From the NCBI GenBank assembly GCA_036749735.1, contig DAINXV010000001.1, forward strand, positions 124,001 through 188,000: a stretch of 64,000 bases of DNA, in the 5' to 3' direction. Source of the stretch: Lawsonella sp012842085. GTDB lineage: Bacteria; Actinomycetota; Actinomycetes; Mycobacteriales; Mycobacteriaceae. A program made the position numbers and the translations under genes. Within the stretch, counting starts at the first letter, position 1; every line of letters begins with the position of its first letter. This document shows positions 17,540 through 26,471 of this stretch, one piece after another. The notes below the pieces were generated by a model. It ran no database searches. It was not told the DNA's origin and saw nothing but the letters and a program-made list of their open reading frames with translations.

Positions 17540-18211
17540 TTAACGCAGCTGCTCGCCGGTGAGGTTAATGCTGCGCACTGTTGATGAGTCATCCTGGAAG
17601 AAATCCACAACCGACAGTGATGCTAGATCCAGGTACGTTTTGTAGAAAACCTGCGGGATATTGCCCATCCCTTGGTGGATAAAAGACTTAATGGGGGTAA
17701 CGTGCGAAACCACCACAATGGTTTGCTGCTCCCATTGTTTGGTTGCGCTCTCCCGGAACTCGCGTACCCGATCATTAACTTCCGCAATACTTTCACCATT
17801 GGGGGGCACCACGGTCGGGTCGCGCATCCATTCCTGCGACAGTTCGGGATACTTTCCCATAATTTCTCGCATGGTGTACCCCTCCCAGTCACCAAAGTCG
17901 CATTCCCGTAAAAGCGGGTCGGTGAGGATCGGAAGATCCAACGCCTGTGCTGCGTATTCGGCGGTCTGCTGGGTGCGTTGCAGCGGGGACGCAATAATCG
18001 CTTGCGGGCGAATATTCTCAAGCATTACCCGCAGTCTCTCGGCAGCAGCGCGCGCTTGTTGGTGCCCCAGTTCAGTGAGTGCAGGGTCGGTTCCGGTGGA
18101 GCCGGAGAACAAGTGTTTTACAGAGTCTCCAGTTTGGCCATGTCTAAGAAGCACAAAACGAGTGGGGTCAGCGGAATCTGGTTTACTCCAACCGCGCGCA
18201 TCTTTAGCCAT
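17540..18211 (-). CDS. Histidine phosphatase (PGAM-like), lacking the RNase H domain of its usual fusion
   Basis: 223 residues with the phosphatase signature FVLLRHGQTG (catalytic His of RHG), SPLQRTQQTAE, ECDFGDWEG and the second catalytic His in VVSHVTPIK. In mycobacteria and corynebacteria the same region is the C-terminal half of a bifunctional RNase HI/acid phosphatase (Rv2228c-like). Here the protein begins in what would be the linker (GWSKPDSADPTR), and the 47 bp before it cannot encode an RNase H. It is therefore a stand-alone phosphatase; the substrate is unknown (alpha-ribazole phosphate and other phosphate esters are candidates). It lies close downstream of the NIF3 gene in the same direction. 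Confidence 0.88.
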   Translation of the reverse strand: MAKDARGWSKPDSADPTRFVLLRHGQTGDSVKHLFSGSTGTDPALTELGHQQARAAAERLRVMLENIRPQAIIASPLQRTQQTAEYAAQALDLPILTDPLLRECDFGDWEGYTMREIMGKYPELSQEWMRDPTVVPPNGESIAEVNDRVREFRESATKQWEQQTIVVVSHVTPIKSFIHQGMGNIPQVFYKTYLDLASLSVVDFFQDDSSTVRSINLTGEQLR

Positions 18212-18258
18212 TATCTATAGTCTCCATTCTCAATTTGTGTCTGGTCCGCTAATGTCTG

Positions 18259-19416
18259 CTATTTGCTGTGGAGCGTCCAGGGATCTGTACATGCCGGTAG
18301 CACCTCGGTGGTGACGGCCAAGTTGTCCGCGATGAGGTCAGCAGCTTGCGCTAGCCAGGGGTATTCGCTGGCCGCATGTGCGGTATCTATCACACAAGTG
18401 CCACCGGCCTGCAGGTAGTCATCCACCGGATGGTGTCGCAGGTCGGAGGTGACGAAACAATCAGCGTCTGTTTTCATGACGGTGTCTAGATAACTTCCCC
18501 CTGCACCCCCACAAATCGCTACCTTTTCAATAATGTGTCCAGGGTCGCCTGCTGCCCGCACTCCCCACACCGTGTCAGGTAGGGCATCGGCGACACGATC
18601 GGTGAATTCCCGTAATGTCAACGGCTCAGGGAGTCGGCAAATCTTTCCAGAACCGGGGGCAGTACTTTGGTCAAAGGCTGGAGCGGGAGCTTGACTTTCT
18701 AAAATGTCGTAAGACGGTTCTTCATAGGGGTGAGATGCGTTAATGGCGTCTTTTATGGATGCTCGCAATGCTCGCGGAGCCACGAATTCGATTCGCGCCT
18801 CCATCACACTTTTCAGCTGCCCGACACTTCCCGCATAGGGCTGCGCATTGTCCTGCGGACGGAACTGGCCGGTGCCGTCAACCCGGAAACTGCATTCAGA
18901 GTAATCTCCGAGTTTCCCTGCCCCTGCCGCAAATACTGCCTCTTGTACGGCCGGGACGTGGCTTCCGGGGACGTGCACTACCCACCGGTCAAGACCTTCG
19001 GGGTTAAGGGGCACTAGTGGCCGCTCCACAATGAGCCCCAGTGCGTCAGCAAGTGCATCGTTCACTCCTGGACACGCATTGTCGGCATTGGTGTGGGCGC
19101 AGTAGAGCGCACAGCCAGCTTGAATAGCGCGGTGGATAAGGGAACCTTTGGGGGTGTTCGCCGCGACCGTATGAACGGCTTTAAAAAGAACTGGATGGTG
19201 CGTAATAACCATGTCTGCACCGGCAGAAAGCGCTATTTCGAGTACCTGCGGGGTGAGGTCTACCGAAAACACGATTTTTTCAACTACATCGTCAAGAGCC
19301 CCGCTAATAAGTCCTGGATGATCCCATTTTTCCGCAAAACTTAGTGGATAGGCCTCTTCCATAACCTCTACAACATCGCGCACAGTCACTGGCGTTGCCG
19401 AGCCTGAAACAGACAA
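18259..19416 (-). CDS. NIF3/YqfO family dinuclear metal-centre protein
   Basis: 385 residues with a TTG start and GGGGA six bases upstream. The N-terminal half has EKWDHPGLISG, ITHHPVLFKA (metal-binding HH) and CAHTNADNACPGVNDALAD; the C-terminal half has VAICGGAGGSYL and FVTSDLRHHPVDDYL, which complete the two-metal site. A PII-like inserted domain lies between (about 130-260), as in the longer family members. Members have been linked to GTP cyclohydrolase-like activity, but the role remains unclear. In M. tuberculosis a zinc-ribbon gene separates NIF3 from the RNase H/phosphatase gene, as I recall; it is absent here. Confidence 0.9.
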   Translation of the reverse strand: MSVSGSATPVTVRDVVEVMEEAYPLSFAEKWDHPGLISGALDDVVEKIVFSVDLTPQVLEIALSAGADMVITHHPVLFKAVHTVAANTPKGSLIHRAIQAGCALYCAHTNADNACPGVNDALADALGLIVERPLVPLNPEGLDRWVVHVPGSHVPAVQEAVFAAGAGKLGDYSECSFRVDGTGQFRPQDNAQPYAGSVGQLKSVMEARIEFVAPRALRASIKDAINASHPYEEPSYDILESQAPAPAFDQSTAPGSGKICRLPEPLTLREFTDRVADALPDTVWGVRAAGDPGHIIEKVAICGGAGGSYLDTVMKTDADCFVTSDLRHHPVDDYLQAGGTCVIDTAHAASEYPWLAQAADLIADNLAVTTEVLPACTDPWTLHSK

Positions 19417-19534
19417 TTTTTATCCCCTTCTGATTCACATACACTCCCCCTCAGCCTACTGGGAAGAGCTCAAAAGAGCCCGCAAAAGGAGTCCCCCGAC
19501 TTGGTTGCCATGTATTTAATGGCACACTGTTGGT

Positions 19535-20260
19535 ATGACGACTAGATCCTCACAAAGCAAAGCTGAAGCGAACCTCACCACTCCGACTCTGCTGTTGGAC
19601 CTTGACGGCACTCTCATTGACTCCCTAAAAACGGTGCAAGACACTCTCCTTTACGCCGTTGATTTCATGGGTAAAGAGCGGCCTTCTGATGATTTTCTTT
19701 CCACAATTGCGGGTCCCCCGATGCGCGTGAGCATGGCGCGTTTGGGCTGGTCTCAAGAAGAAATTGAGGAAGCAATGCCCCGCTACATTGAGCATTACGA
19801 CACCGAGATGTGGCATCGCGCACCTCTTTATCCAGGAATTGCTGAACAGGTGAAAAATCTTGCGGAATTGGGGTACCGCTTAATGATCGCCACGTCGAAA
19901 CGTCAATCGGTGGCAGAGAAGACACTGCAGCACGTCGGAATAGCTCACTACATGGACTTTATTGGGGGCGCTGGTGACGACGGTAAAACCCGGCAGGCGA
20001 AGAAAGACGTTATTGCTTATGTGCTGGAAAATGCGGGTGATGACCCCTCCCAACCTGCGGGGAACTACCTGATGGTTGGGGACCGCATTCATGACGTGGA
20101 AGGCGCTGCTTCCTTTGGCATCGACACCTTGTTATGCGAATGGGGTACGGGCACACCCGAAGAGTGGGAACAGGCAGCTCATTTGGTGAAAACTACAGAT
20201 GATCTCACCGCCGCTATTACCGCTATTTTGCCGCCCCTAGCCATAGCTAAGGACCTTTAA
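19535..20260 (+). CDS. HAD-superfamily hydrolase (Gph/PtkA-like)
   Basis: 241 residues with HAD motif I LLLDLDGTLIDSL (nucleophile and acid Asp), motif II IATSKRQ, Lys around AKKDV and motif IV MVGDRIHDVEGA. A helical cap follows motif I, as in phosphoglycolate phosphatases. The syntenic M. tuberculosis gene is ptkA, reported as a protein-tyrosine kinase; its partner phosphatase gene ptpA is absent here. No clear ribosome site precedes the ATG; TATTTAAT about 15-22 bases upstream could be a -10, so leaderless translation is possible. Substrate unknown. Confidence 0.88.
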   Translation: MTTRSSQSKAEANLTTPTLLLDLDGTLIDSLKTVQDTLLYAVDFMGKERPSDDFLSTIAGPPMRVSMARLGWSQEEIEEAMPRYIEHYDTEMWHRAPLYPGIAEQVKNLAELGYRLMIATSKRQSVAEKTLQHVGIAHYMDFIGGAGDDGKTRQAKKDVIAYVLENAGDDPSQPAGNYLMVGDRIHDVEGAASFGIDTLLCEWGTGTPEEWEQAAHLVKTTDDLTAAITAILPPLAIAKDL

Positions 20261-20269
20261 GCAACCGCG

Positions 20270-20590
20270 TTAAACGGCGTACATGAAGTAATAAACGACC
20301 ACTAAAACGCAGAAGACAACGGTGGAGAATATGACGCCGTAAACTACTGCTGCCAGCGGATAGTGGGACTTAATAATACGGACCGCCACTGCCGTAATAA
20401 TCGCCCCTGCTAAAACAGCTAAAAGCGGGACTGCCACTGTCCATTCAGTGGGATTAATAATCCCGGGACTGGCGTGCGAAAAGAGTGTTACTCCAAGGAT
20501 AAAAAGAAGTCCTATGACGCCCGCGCCTGCGACTACTCCCCCTAAGAAAAAACCAGTTTTGGTGAGCCGCATACGCACTTTCTCGTTCAC
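20270..20590 (-). CDS. Small three-pass membrane protein of unknown function
   Basis: 106 residues with a GTG start and AGGGGA seven bases upstream. A basic N-terminus (NEKVRMRLTK) is followed by hydrophobic segments at about 14-38, 49-70 and 78-104. No family recognised. It is convergent with the HAD gene, leaving nine bases between the stops. Confidence 0.65.
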   Translation of the reverse strand: MNEKVRMRLTKTGFFLGGVVAGAGVIGLLFILGVTLFSHASPGIINPTEWTVAVPLLAVLAGAIITAVAVRIIKSHYPLAAVVYGVIFSTVVFCVLVVVYYFMYAV

Positions 20591-20768
20591 TCGTTATTCC
20601 CCTTTTGTGCAAAAGTTGCAACATTCTGGATTTCTTTTAAAACGCTGGTTTTCAGGTTACCTGAGTCTTCTGAGAATTTTCGTAAAGACCTCTAAGGAGA
20701 GACCGCTCTTCCGCATGACATGGCTCTCAGAATTCTTGAGAGGTGACGCAGCTTGCCGAAGCTTAAAT

Positions 20769-20790
20769 AGGTAAGGGTACCCTTACCTGC
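20769..20790. promoter_or_regulatory. 20-bp perfect palindrome, iron-box-like, upstream of the receiver-nuo locus
   Basis: AGGTAAGGGTACCCTTACCT (20769-20788) is fully self-complementary. Read as 20772-20790 it matches the remembered DtxR/IdeR consensus at 13 of 19 positions, with an overlapping second match on the other side, as at the hmuT operator. It ends 67 bp upstream of the receiver protein gene; a TTTATA suitable as a -10 follows at about 20792-20797. Binding by a DtxR-family regulator is inferred. Confidence 0.5.
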
Positions 20791-20855
20791 ATTTATAGGA
20801 AATTAAAACGGCACCAATCACTCAAACTGAGAAGTCTTACCGGTAGGCTAAAGGC

Positions 20856-21281
20856 ATGTCCAAAAACCATGTGACTAAGCGCACAGAAGATCATTCTGAT
20901 GTTCTGCGGCTAGCAGTTTATTCCGATCGCCCAGAGCTGCGAGAAGAAGTGCACACGACTTTAGGCAGCACAATTTCTCCGCAGCTTCCTCCGGTGGAGC
21001 TTAAAGATTTTGCTACCGGCCCGGCACTTATGAGGGCTCTTAGCAACAAAGAAATCGATCTTTGCATTTTGGATGGCGAAACTGCGCCTCTCGGAGGCAT
21101 GGGGCTCGCCTACCAAATCAAGAGCGAGATTGAAGATCCTCCACCCTCTCTTGTGCTGCTTCAGCGTCGTGACGATGCTTGGCTTGCTACGTGGAGTCGT
21201 GCGGATGCCGTTTATCCGCTCCCCATCGATCCGATCGAGCTGCCACGCGCTGTCGCAGGTTTGCTTCTGGACAAATCCTGA
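20856..21281 (+). CDS. Atypical stand-alone receiver-domain protein next to nuo (Rv3143-like)
   Basis: 141 residues, a single CheY-like domain with no DNA-binding output domain. LRLAVYSDRPELREEV corresponds to strand 1, and IDLCILDGETAPLGGMGLAYQIK carries the likely phospho-Asp in strand 3. The usual lysine of strand 5 is missing; the segment reads AVYPLPIDPIEL. It is thus a degenerate receiver. A similar orphan receiver precedes the nuo genes in M. tuberculosis (Rv3143). It probably modulates or accompanies complex I; the partner is unknown. A strong palindromic operator candidate lies upstream. Confidence 0.8.
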   Translation: MSKNHVTKRTEDHSDVLRLAVYSDRPELREEVHTTLGSTISPQLPPVELKDFATGPALMRALSNKEIDLCILDGETAPLGGMGLAYQIKSEIEDPPPSLVLLQRRDDAWLATWSRADAVYPLPIDPIELPRAVAGLLLDKS

Positions 21282-21360
21282 AGCGCAGATACTTAATACC
21301 TGCATTTCACAAACGCAAAAACTAACCATGTCTTAAATACTCACGTGAGAGGAAACCGAC

Positions 21361-21720
21361 GTGTCGTATTACATCCCCATTCTGGCAATGGTGGTTCTTG
21401 CAGCGCTTTTCGTCATGATCATGATCGGTCTGTCGATCGTCATTGGCCCAAAGCGCTACAACGAGTCCAAATATGACGTTTACGAATGTGGTGTGGACGC
21501 CGTTCCACGCCCCGATAACGGCGGACGCATGTCCGTGAAATATTTCACTATCGCCATGATGTTCCTCATCTTTGACATTGAGACCATCTTCTTGTTCCCC
21601 TGGGCCGTCGCCTTCGACAAGATGGGCTGGTTCTTCTTGGTTGAGATGGTGCTATTCGTGGTCGCCCTTCTGGTGGCCTACACATATGTGTGGCGCCGGG
21701 GAGGTTTGGACTGGGAATAG
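21361..21720 (+). CDS. nuoA: NADH-quinone oxidoreductase subunit A
   Basis: Membrane-arm subunit of complex I at the junction with the peripheral arm. 119 residues, three hydrophobic segments (about 5-28, 62-82, 88-110). The loop KYDVYECGVDAVP contains the conserved Cys of the quinone-site loop. GTG start with GAGGAAA upstream. First gene of the nuoA-N operon. Confidence 0.95.
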   Translation: MSYYIPILAMVVLAALFVMIMIGLSIVIGPKRYNESKYDVYECGVDAVPRPDNGGRMSVKYFTIAMMFLIFDIETIFLFPWAVAFDKMGWFFLVEMVLFVVALLVAYTYVWRRGGLDWE

Positions 21721-21772
21721 ACGTCGCATCGTTTATAAGTAATTAGCCAAATTCAACTGACTGGAAATAAAA

Positions 21773-22351
21773 ATGGGAATTGAAGACAATCTGTCAGGTG
21801 GTTTCGTCACCACCACCACTGAATGGCTTTTCGGTCTTACCCGCGAGTGGTCCGTATGGCCCGTTACTTTCGGTCTTGCTTGCTGCGCTTTCGAAATGAT
21901 GTCCTACGCCGGACCTCGGTTCGACTCTTCGCGTTGGGGACAGGAAGTGTTTCGTGCCTCCCCACGCCAAGCAGACCTGATGATCATCTCTGGTCGCGTC
22001 AGCCAAAAGATGGCCCCCATTATGCGTCGTGTATACGACCAGATGCCTAACCCCAAGTGGGTTATCGCCATGGGCGCCTGCTCCTCTTCCGGTGGCGTGT
22101 TTAACAACTACGCCATTGTGCAGGGTGCTGACCACGTTGTGCCAGTAGATATCTACGTGCCAGGATGCCCGCCCCGACCGGACATGCTCATTGACGCGTC
22201 CTTCAAACTACGCGCCATGATCGCCAAGAAGACTTCGGTTGGCACCCCCAACACCATTAAGGATGAGCAAGAGAAGGAAGCTGCTGCTCTTGCTGGTGAG
22301 GTACGCCGTGCCGAAGAAAAACTCATCAAGATGAAGAAACCGCGGAAGTAG
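21773..22351 (+). CDS. nuoB: NADH-quinone oxidoreductase subunit B
   Basis: Carries cluster N2, the last iron-sulfur centre before quinone. 192 residues. The ligands are visible: tandem Cys37-Cys38 in GLACCAFEMM, Cys103 in GACSSSGG and Cys132 in VPGCPPRPD. A charged C-terminal tail of about 40 residues follows. Peripheral subunit docked on the membrane arm. Confidence 0.97.
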   Translation: MGIEDNLSGGFVTTTTEWLFGLTREWSVWPVTFGLACCAFEMMSYAGPRFDSSRWGQEVFRASPRQADLMIISGRVSQKMAPIMRRVYDQMPNPKWVIAMGACSSSGGVFNNYAIVQGADHVVPVDIYVPGCPPRPDMLIDASFKLRAMIAKKTSVGTPNTIKDEQEKEAAALAGEVRRAEEKLIKMKKPRK

Positions 22352-22364
22352 GACGGAGGAACAC

Positions 22365-23075
22365 ATGACTACTAACACAAACACTCCTGACGAACCGCAG
22401 AAGGATACCAACGAAGGTACTGCCGAAGACCGCGGCTTCACTCCGTTCGGCGTGAAAACCGGTATGTGGACAGAAGGCACCGGAGACACCTCCGGCTTCT
22501 CCCACATGGTGCACTTTCCAGAACGTATCGTTCCACTAGAGCGTCCTTATGGGGATGAACTCGACGCCATTGTGGATCGCCTGCTGGAGCTTGTCCCCGA
22601 ATTAGACGAACCTGTAGTTACCGACTTTACGGATATGCCCACCATCTATATCCCGCGCGAGTTACTCGTTAAAGTGGCGCGGGCACTACGCGATGATATG
22701 GGCCTCCGGTACGAAATGTGCACCTCGGTTTCCGGTGTGCATTACCCGGACGATAAAGACGCCGAACTGCACAGTGTCTACCACCTGCTTTCCATGACCC
22801 ACAACCGTCGACTTCGCCTTGAAGTGGTGTGCCCGGAAAAGGATCCCCACATCCCTTCGGTGGTCGCGGTTTATCCGATGGTGAACTACCACGAGCGCGA
22901 AACCTGGGACATGTTCGGAATTATCTTTGACGGACATCCAGGTCTCACCCGCATCCTCATGCCGGACGATTGGCAAGGCCATCCCCAGCGGAAGGATTAC
23001 CAACTTGGCGGTATTCCAGTTGAATTCCGTGGTGTTGAAGTACCCCCAGTGGAGGAACGGAGGAGTTACCGCTAA
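22365..23075 (+). CDS. nuoC: NADH-quinone oxidoreductase subunit C
   Basis: 30-kDa type peripheral subunit, 236 residues. A variable hydrophilic N-terminus (about 1-60) precedes the conserved domain with NYHERETWDMFGIIFDGHP and ILMPDDWQGHPQRKDYQLGG. Separate from NuoD, as in actinobacteria generally. The stop overlaps the nuoD ATG by one base. Confidence 0.96.
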   Translation: MTTNTNTPDEPQKDTNEGTAEDRGFTPFGVKTGMWTEGTGDTSGFSHMVHFPERIVPLERPYGDELDAIVDRLLELVPELDEPVVTDFTDMPTIYIPRELLVKVARALRDDMGLRYEMCTSVSGVHYPDDKDAELHSVYHLLSMTHNRRLRLEVVCPEKDPHIPSVVAVYPMVNYHERETWDMFGIIFDGHPGLTRILMPDDWQGHPQRKDYQLGGIPVEFRGVEVPPVEERRSYR

Positions 23076-24454
23076 TGACTACCGCTGAAAGTCACCAGAC
23101 TAAGACGTACAAAGCTCCTTTTGTACAGTCAGTTGAACAGCTTTTCGATGATCCCTCCATCCCCCAGTATCTGGCGGATGAAAGCGGCGACTTTGAGGCT
23201 ATTGCGGAGAAGCAACGCGAGCGTAAAAGCGACCGCATGATTATCAACATGGGCCCCGCTCACCCCTCTACACACGGTGTTATGCGTCTGTGTCTAGAGA
23301 TGGACGGCGACGTCGTTATGAACCTGCGCCCAGCCATTGGTTACCTGCACACAGGAATTGAAAAAACCTGTGAGGCACGTACCTGGACGCAAGGCACCAC
23401 GCTCGTCACCCGCATGGACTATGTTGCGCCACTTTTCAACGAAGCCGCCTACGTGTTGGGTGTCGAGGAGATCATGGGAATCCAAGATCGCATCCCCGAC
23501 CGAGCCAACATCATTCGTATTCTCATGCTGGAACTTAACCGCATCTCCTCCCACTTGGTGGCGATCGGTACCGGCGTCAACGAGCTCGGTGGCGTGACAC
23601 TCCTCACCCAGGGGCTGCGCGACCGTGAAATGGTGCTGGACTTCTTCGAAGCTATCTCCGGCCTGCGTATGAACCACGCGTTCATCCGTCCCGGTGGTGT
23701 CGCCAACGATCTGCCTGAAAATGGGCTAGAAAAACTTGACGAGACCCTCGACTGGCTTGAGAAGCGCATCCCTGAATACCACCAGATGCTTAGCGACAAC
23801 CCCATCTTCAAGAAGCGGTTCCTGGGCATCACCTATCTCGATCAGCAGTCCTGCATGGCACTGGGTGTCACTGGCCCCCGCTTGCGCGGTGCTGGCATCG
23901 AGTGGGATATCCGTAAGCAAGAACCTCGCATGGGTTACGAAACTTACGACTTCGATATTCCTGTGTGGAACACCTGCGATGCCTACGGGGCATTCCAGGT
24001 GCGTATGGAGGAGATGGCACAATCCCTCCGCATCTGTCGCCAATGCCGTGATCGCCTGGCCGATACCGAAGGCCAGCCTTTCATGATTGACGACCCCAAG
24101 ATCGCACGTCCTGCCAAGCTGGCCATCTACGACGATGGACAAGGCAACTCCAATGAACATATTCGTCGCATTATGGGCGAAGACATGGAAGGCCTTATCC
24201 ACCACTTCAAGCTAGTTACGGAAGGCTTCAAAGTTCCGGCTGGACAAGCCTATATTGCTCTAGAAAGTCCGAAGGGCGAGTTGGGCTGCCACGTCGTTTC
24301 CGACGGTGGTACCCATCCCTACCGAGTACATATGCGTGACCCCGGGTTCCACAACCTGCAGGCACTGCCAGCAATGTGTGAGGGCGGCATGCTCTCCGAC
24401 ATTGTTGTGGGAATCGGTAGTATCGACCCAGTTTTGGGAGGTGTTGACCGGTGA
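23075..24454 (+). CDS. nuoD: NADH-quinone oxidoreductase subunit D
   Basis: 49-kDa type subunit that forms the quinone pocket with NuoB. 459 residues. Motifs: NMGPAHPSTHGVMRL (quinone-site His), IGYLHTGIEKTCE, NRISSHL and the conserved end SIDPVLGGVDR. The four-base overlap with nuoE indicates coupled translation. Confidence 0.97.
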   Translation: MTTAESHQTKTYKAPFVQSVEQLFDDPSIPQYLADESGDFEAIAEKQRERKSDRMIINMGPAHPSTHGVMRLCLEMDGDVVMNLRPAIGYLHTGIEKTCEARTWTQGTTLVTRMDYVAPLFNEAAYVLGVEEIMGIQDRIPDRANIIRILMLELNRISSHLVAIGTGVNELGGVTLLTQGLRDREMVLDFFEAISGLRMNHAFIRPGGVANDLPENGLEKLDETLDWLEKRIPEYHQMLSDNPIFKKRFLGITYLDQQSCMALGVTGPRLRGAGIEWDIRKQEPRMGYETYDFDIPVWNTCDAYGAFQVRMEEMAQSLRICRQCRDRLADTEGQPFMIDDPKIARPAKLAIYDDGQGNSNEHIRRIMGEDMEGLIHHFKLVTEGFKVPAGQAYIALESPKGELGCHVVSDGGTHPYRVHMRDPGFHNLQALPAMCEGGMLSDIVVGIGSIDPVLGGVDR

Positions 24455-25152
24455 TCCAACCCGAGTTTAAAAACGAATTCAGTGATGATGATGCTGTCGA
24501 CATGACAGACACCACCACCAACATTGATGACGTTGTCCTAGCTGATCTGCAAACCTTGGCGGATCGATACCCGCAGCCACAGTCAGCCATCATTCCGATG
24601 CTGCACCTGGTGCAAAGCGTTGACGGAAAAGTGTCGGCAGAAGGTGTTCGCGCCATCTCTCGCATCCTGAACGTCACCGAAGCCGTGGTGCTTGGAGTAG
24701 TAACCTTCTACACCCAGTTCCACGCCCACGAAGTTGGTAAACACCACGTCGGTGTCTGTACCACTTCCCTGTGTGCAGTCATGGGTGGCGACATGATCTA
24801 TGAAACCATCCGCGAACATCTCGGTCTCGATGGTGACGGCACCACCGAGGACGGCATGTTCACGTTGGAACGCGTGGAATGCAACGCTGGTTGCGACTTT
24901 GCCCCCGTCATGATGCTCAACTGGGAGTTCATGGACAATATGACTCCCCGCAAAGCTGTTGAGATCTTGGACAAGCTGAAGGCAGGCGAAGAGGTTCGCT
25001 CTACGCGCGGCCCCAAGATCACGTCGTGGCGAGAAAATGAGCGCGTCCTAGCTGGCTTCGATGATGGCCGTGGCGATGAAGGCCCTGCTGCCGGTAAGGC
25101 CTCCCTCGCTGGCTGGCGCATCGCCAAAGATGTGAAAGAGGGCGAAAAGTAA
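24451..25152 (+). CDS. nuoE: NADH-quinone oxidoreductase subunit E
   Basis: 24-kDa thioredoxin-like subunit with the [2Fe-2S] cluster N1a. 233 residues, GTG start overlapping the nuoD stop. Cluster ligands: Cys103 and Cys108 in CTTSLC, Cys144 and Cys148 in CNAGC. A C-terminal extension of about 50 residues is typical for actinobacterial versions. Part of the NADH dehydrogenase module with NuoF and NuoG. Confidence 0.96.
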   Translation: MIQPEFKNEFSDDDAVDMTDTTTNIDDVVLADLQTLADRYPQPQSAIIPMLHLVQSVDGKVSAEGVRAISRILNVTEAVVLGVVTFYTQFHAHEVGKHHVGVCTTSLCAVMGGDMIYETIREHLGLDGDGTTEDGMFTLERVECNAGCDFAPVMMLNWEFMDNMTPRKAVEILDKLKAGEEVRSTRGPKITSWRENERVLAGFDDGRGDEGPAAGKASLAGWRIAKDVKEGEK

Positions 25153-26471
25153 TGGCTAGCACAAAACTTACGCCTGTTCTCTCGGAGCATTGGGGTGAAG
25201 AAACCCCCTGGAAGCTCGCCAGCTACCAAGCTCATGAAGGCTACGAAGGACTCCGCAAAGCTCTCAAGATGGAGCCCAGCGAAGTTCTCGACCTGGTGAA
25301 AGCCTCTGGACTGCGTGGTCGCGGTGGCGCTGGCTTCCCCACTGGCCTGAAGTGGTCCTTTGTCCCGCAGGAAAACCCCAAGCCCAAGTACTTGGTGGTG
25401 AACGCGGACGAATCTGAGCCTGGCACCTGTAAAGACATGCCGCTTATTATGGCCACTCCCCACACCCTGGTGGAAGGTGCCCTGATTGCGTGCTACGCCT
25501 TCGGTGCAGAACGTGCCTTCATCTACATTCGTGGTGAAGTTGTTCAAAACACACGCCGTCTGCAGCAAGCTATTCGCGAAGCATACGACGCGGGACTCGC
25601 AGGTGACGACGTACTAGGCAGCGGAAAATCCCTCCATGTGCAAGTACACAGCGGTGCTGGCGCCTATATCTGTGGTGAAGAAACTGCGCTCCTCAACTCG
25701 TTGGAAGGCAAGCGTGGACATCCCCGTCTGCGTCCCCCCTTCCCCGCCGTCGAGGGTCTGTATGCTTCCCCCACCGTTATTAACAACGCGGAATCCATCG
25801 CCTCCGTACCCGCAATTCTGCGGAAAGGCTCCGACTGGTACCAATCCATGGGTACCGAAAAATCAAAGGGTGTCACACTCTACTCGCTGTCGGGACACGT
25901 CAAGAACCCCGGCCAGTATGAGGCACCCCTCGGTATTACGCTCCGCGAGCTGCTTGATATAGCAGGCGGAATCCGCGAAGGCCACGAACTCAAGTTCTGG
26001 ACTCCGGGTGGCTCCTCCACCCCCATGCTGACGGCGGAACACCTGGATGTTCCGCTCGATTATGAGGGAGTAGCTGCAGCTGGATCCATGCTGGGAACAA
26101 AGGCCCTCCAAATCTTTGATGAAACAACCTCCGTGGTACGCACCACCACCCGTTTCATCGAGTTCTATAAGCATGAATCTTGCGGCAAATGTACACCCTG
26201 CCGTGAAGGAACCTGGTGGCTGGTACAGCTCCTGCAACGTCTCGAACGGGGCGAAGGTAAACCAGGCGACGTGGACAAGATTCTAGAGATTGCCGGAAAT
26301 ATTGGCGGCAAATCCTTCTGCGCCCTCGCAGATGGTGCTGTTGCCTGTGTGACCAGCGCCGTCAAGCACTTCCGTGAAGAGTTTGAAGCTGGCTACCACA
26401 CTCCGGCGTGGGAGCTGCTGCCCTACGAGGCTAGCGTGCTCTTCCCTGAAGAGGAGAAGGTCTATGAGTGA
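25152..26471 (+). CDS. nuoF: NADH-quinone oxidoreductase subunit F
   Basis: 51-kDa subunit that binds NADH and FMN and holds cluster N3. 439 residues. Motifs: GLRGRGGAGFPTGLKWSF (NADH/FMN glycine-rich loop), GAYICGEETALLNSLEG (FMN) and ESCGKCTPCREG with a later Cys for the [4Fe-4S] cluster. The stop overlaps the nuoG start by eight bases. Confidence 0.97.
   Translation: MASTKLTPVLSEHWGEETPWKLASYQAHEGYEGLRKALKMEPSEVLDLVKASGLRGRGGAGFPTGLKWSFVPQENPKPKYLVVNADESEPGTCKDMPLIMATPHTLVEGALIACYAFGAERAFIYIRGEVVQNTRRLQQAIREAYDAGLAGDDVLGSGKSLHVQVHSGAGAYICGEETALLNSLEGKRGHPRLRPPFPAVEGLYASPTVINNAESIASVPAILRKGSDWYQSMGTEKSKGVTLYSLSGHVKNPGQYEAPLGITLRELLDIAGGIREGHELKFWTPGGSSTPMLTAEHLDVPLDYEGVAAAGSMLGTKALQIFDETTSVVRTTTRFIEFYKHESCGKCTPCREGTWWLVQLLQRLERGEGKPGDVDKILEIAGNIGGKSFCALADGAVACVTSAVKHFREEFEAGYHTPAWELLPYEASVLFPEEEKVYE

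Noticed and set aside
24798..25568. 256-codon minus-strand frame over nuoE/nuoF
   Set aside because: Antisense shadow of conserved nuo genes.
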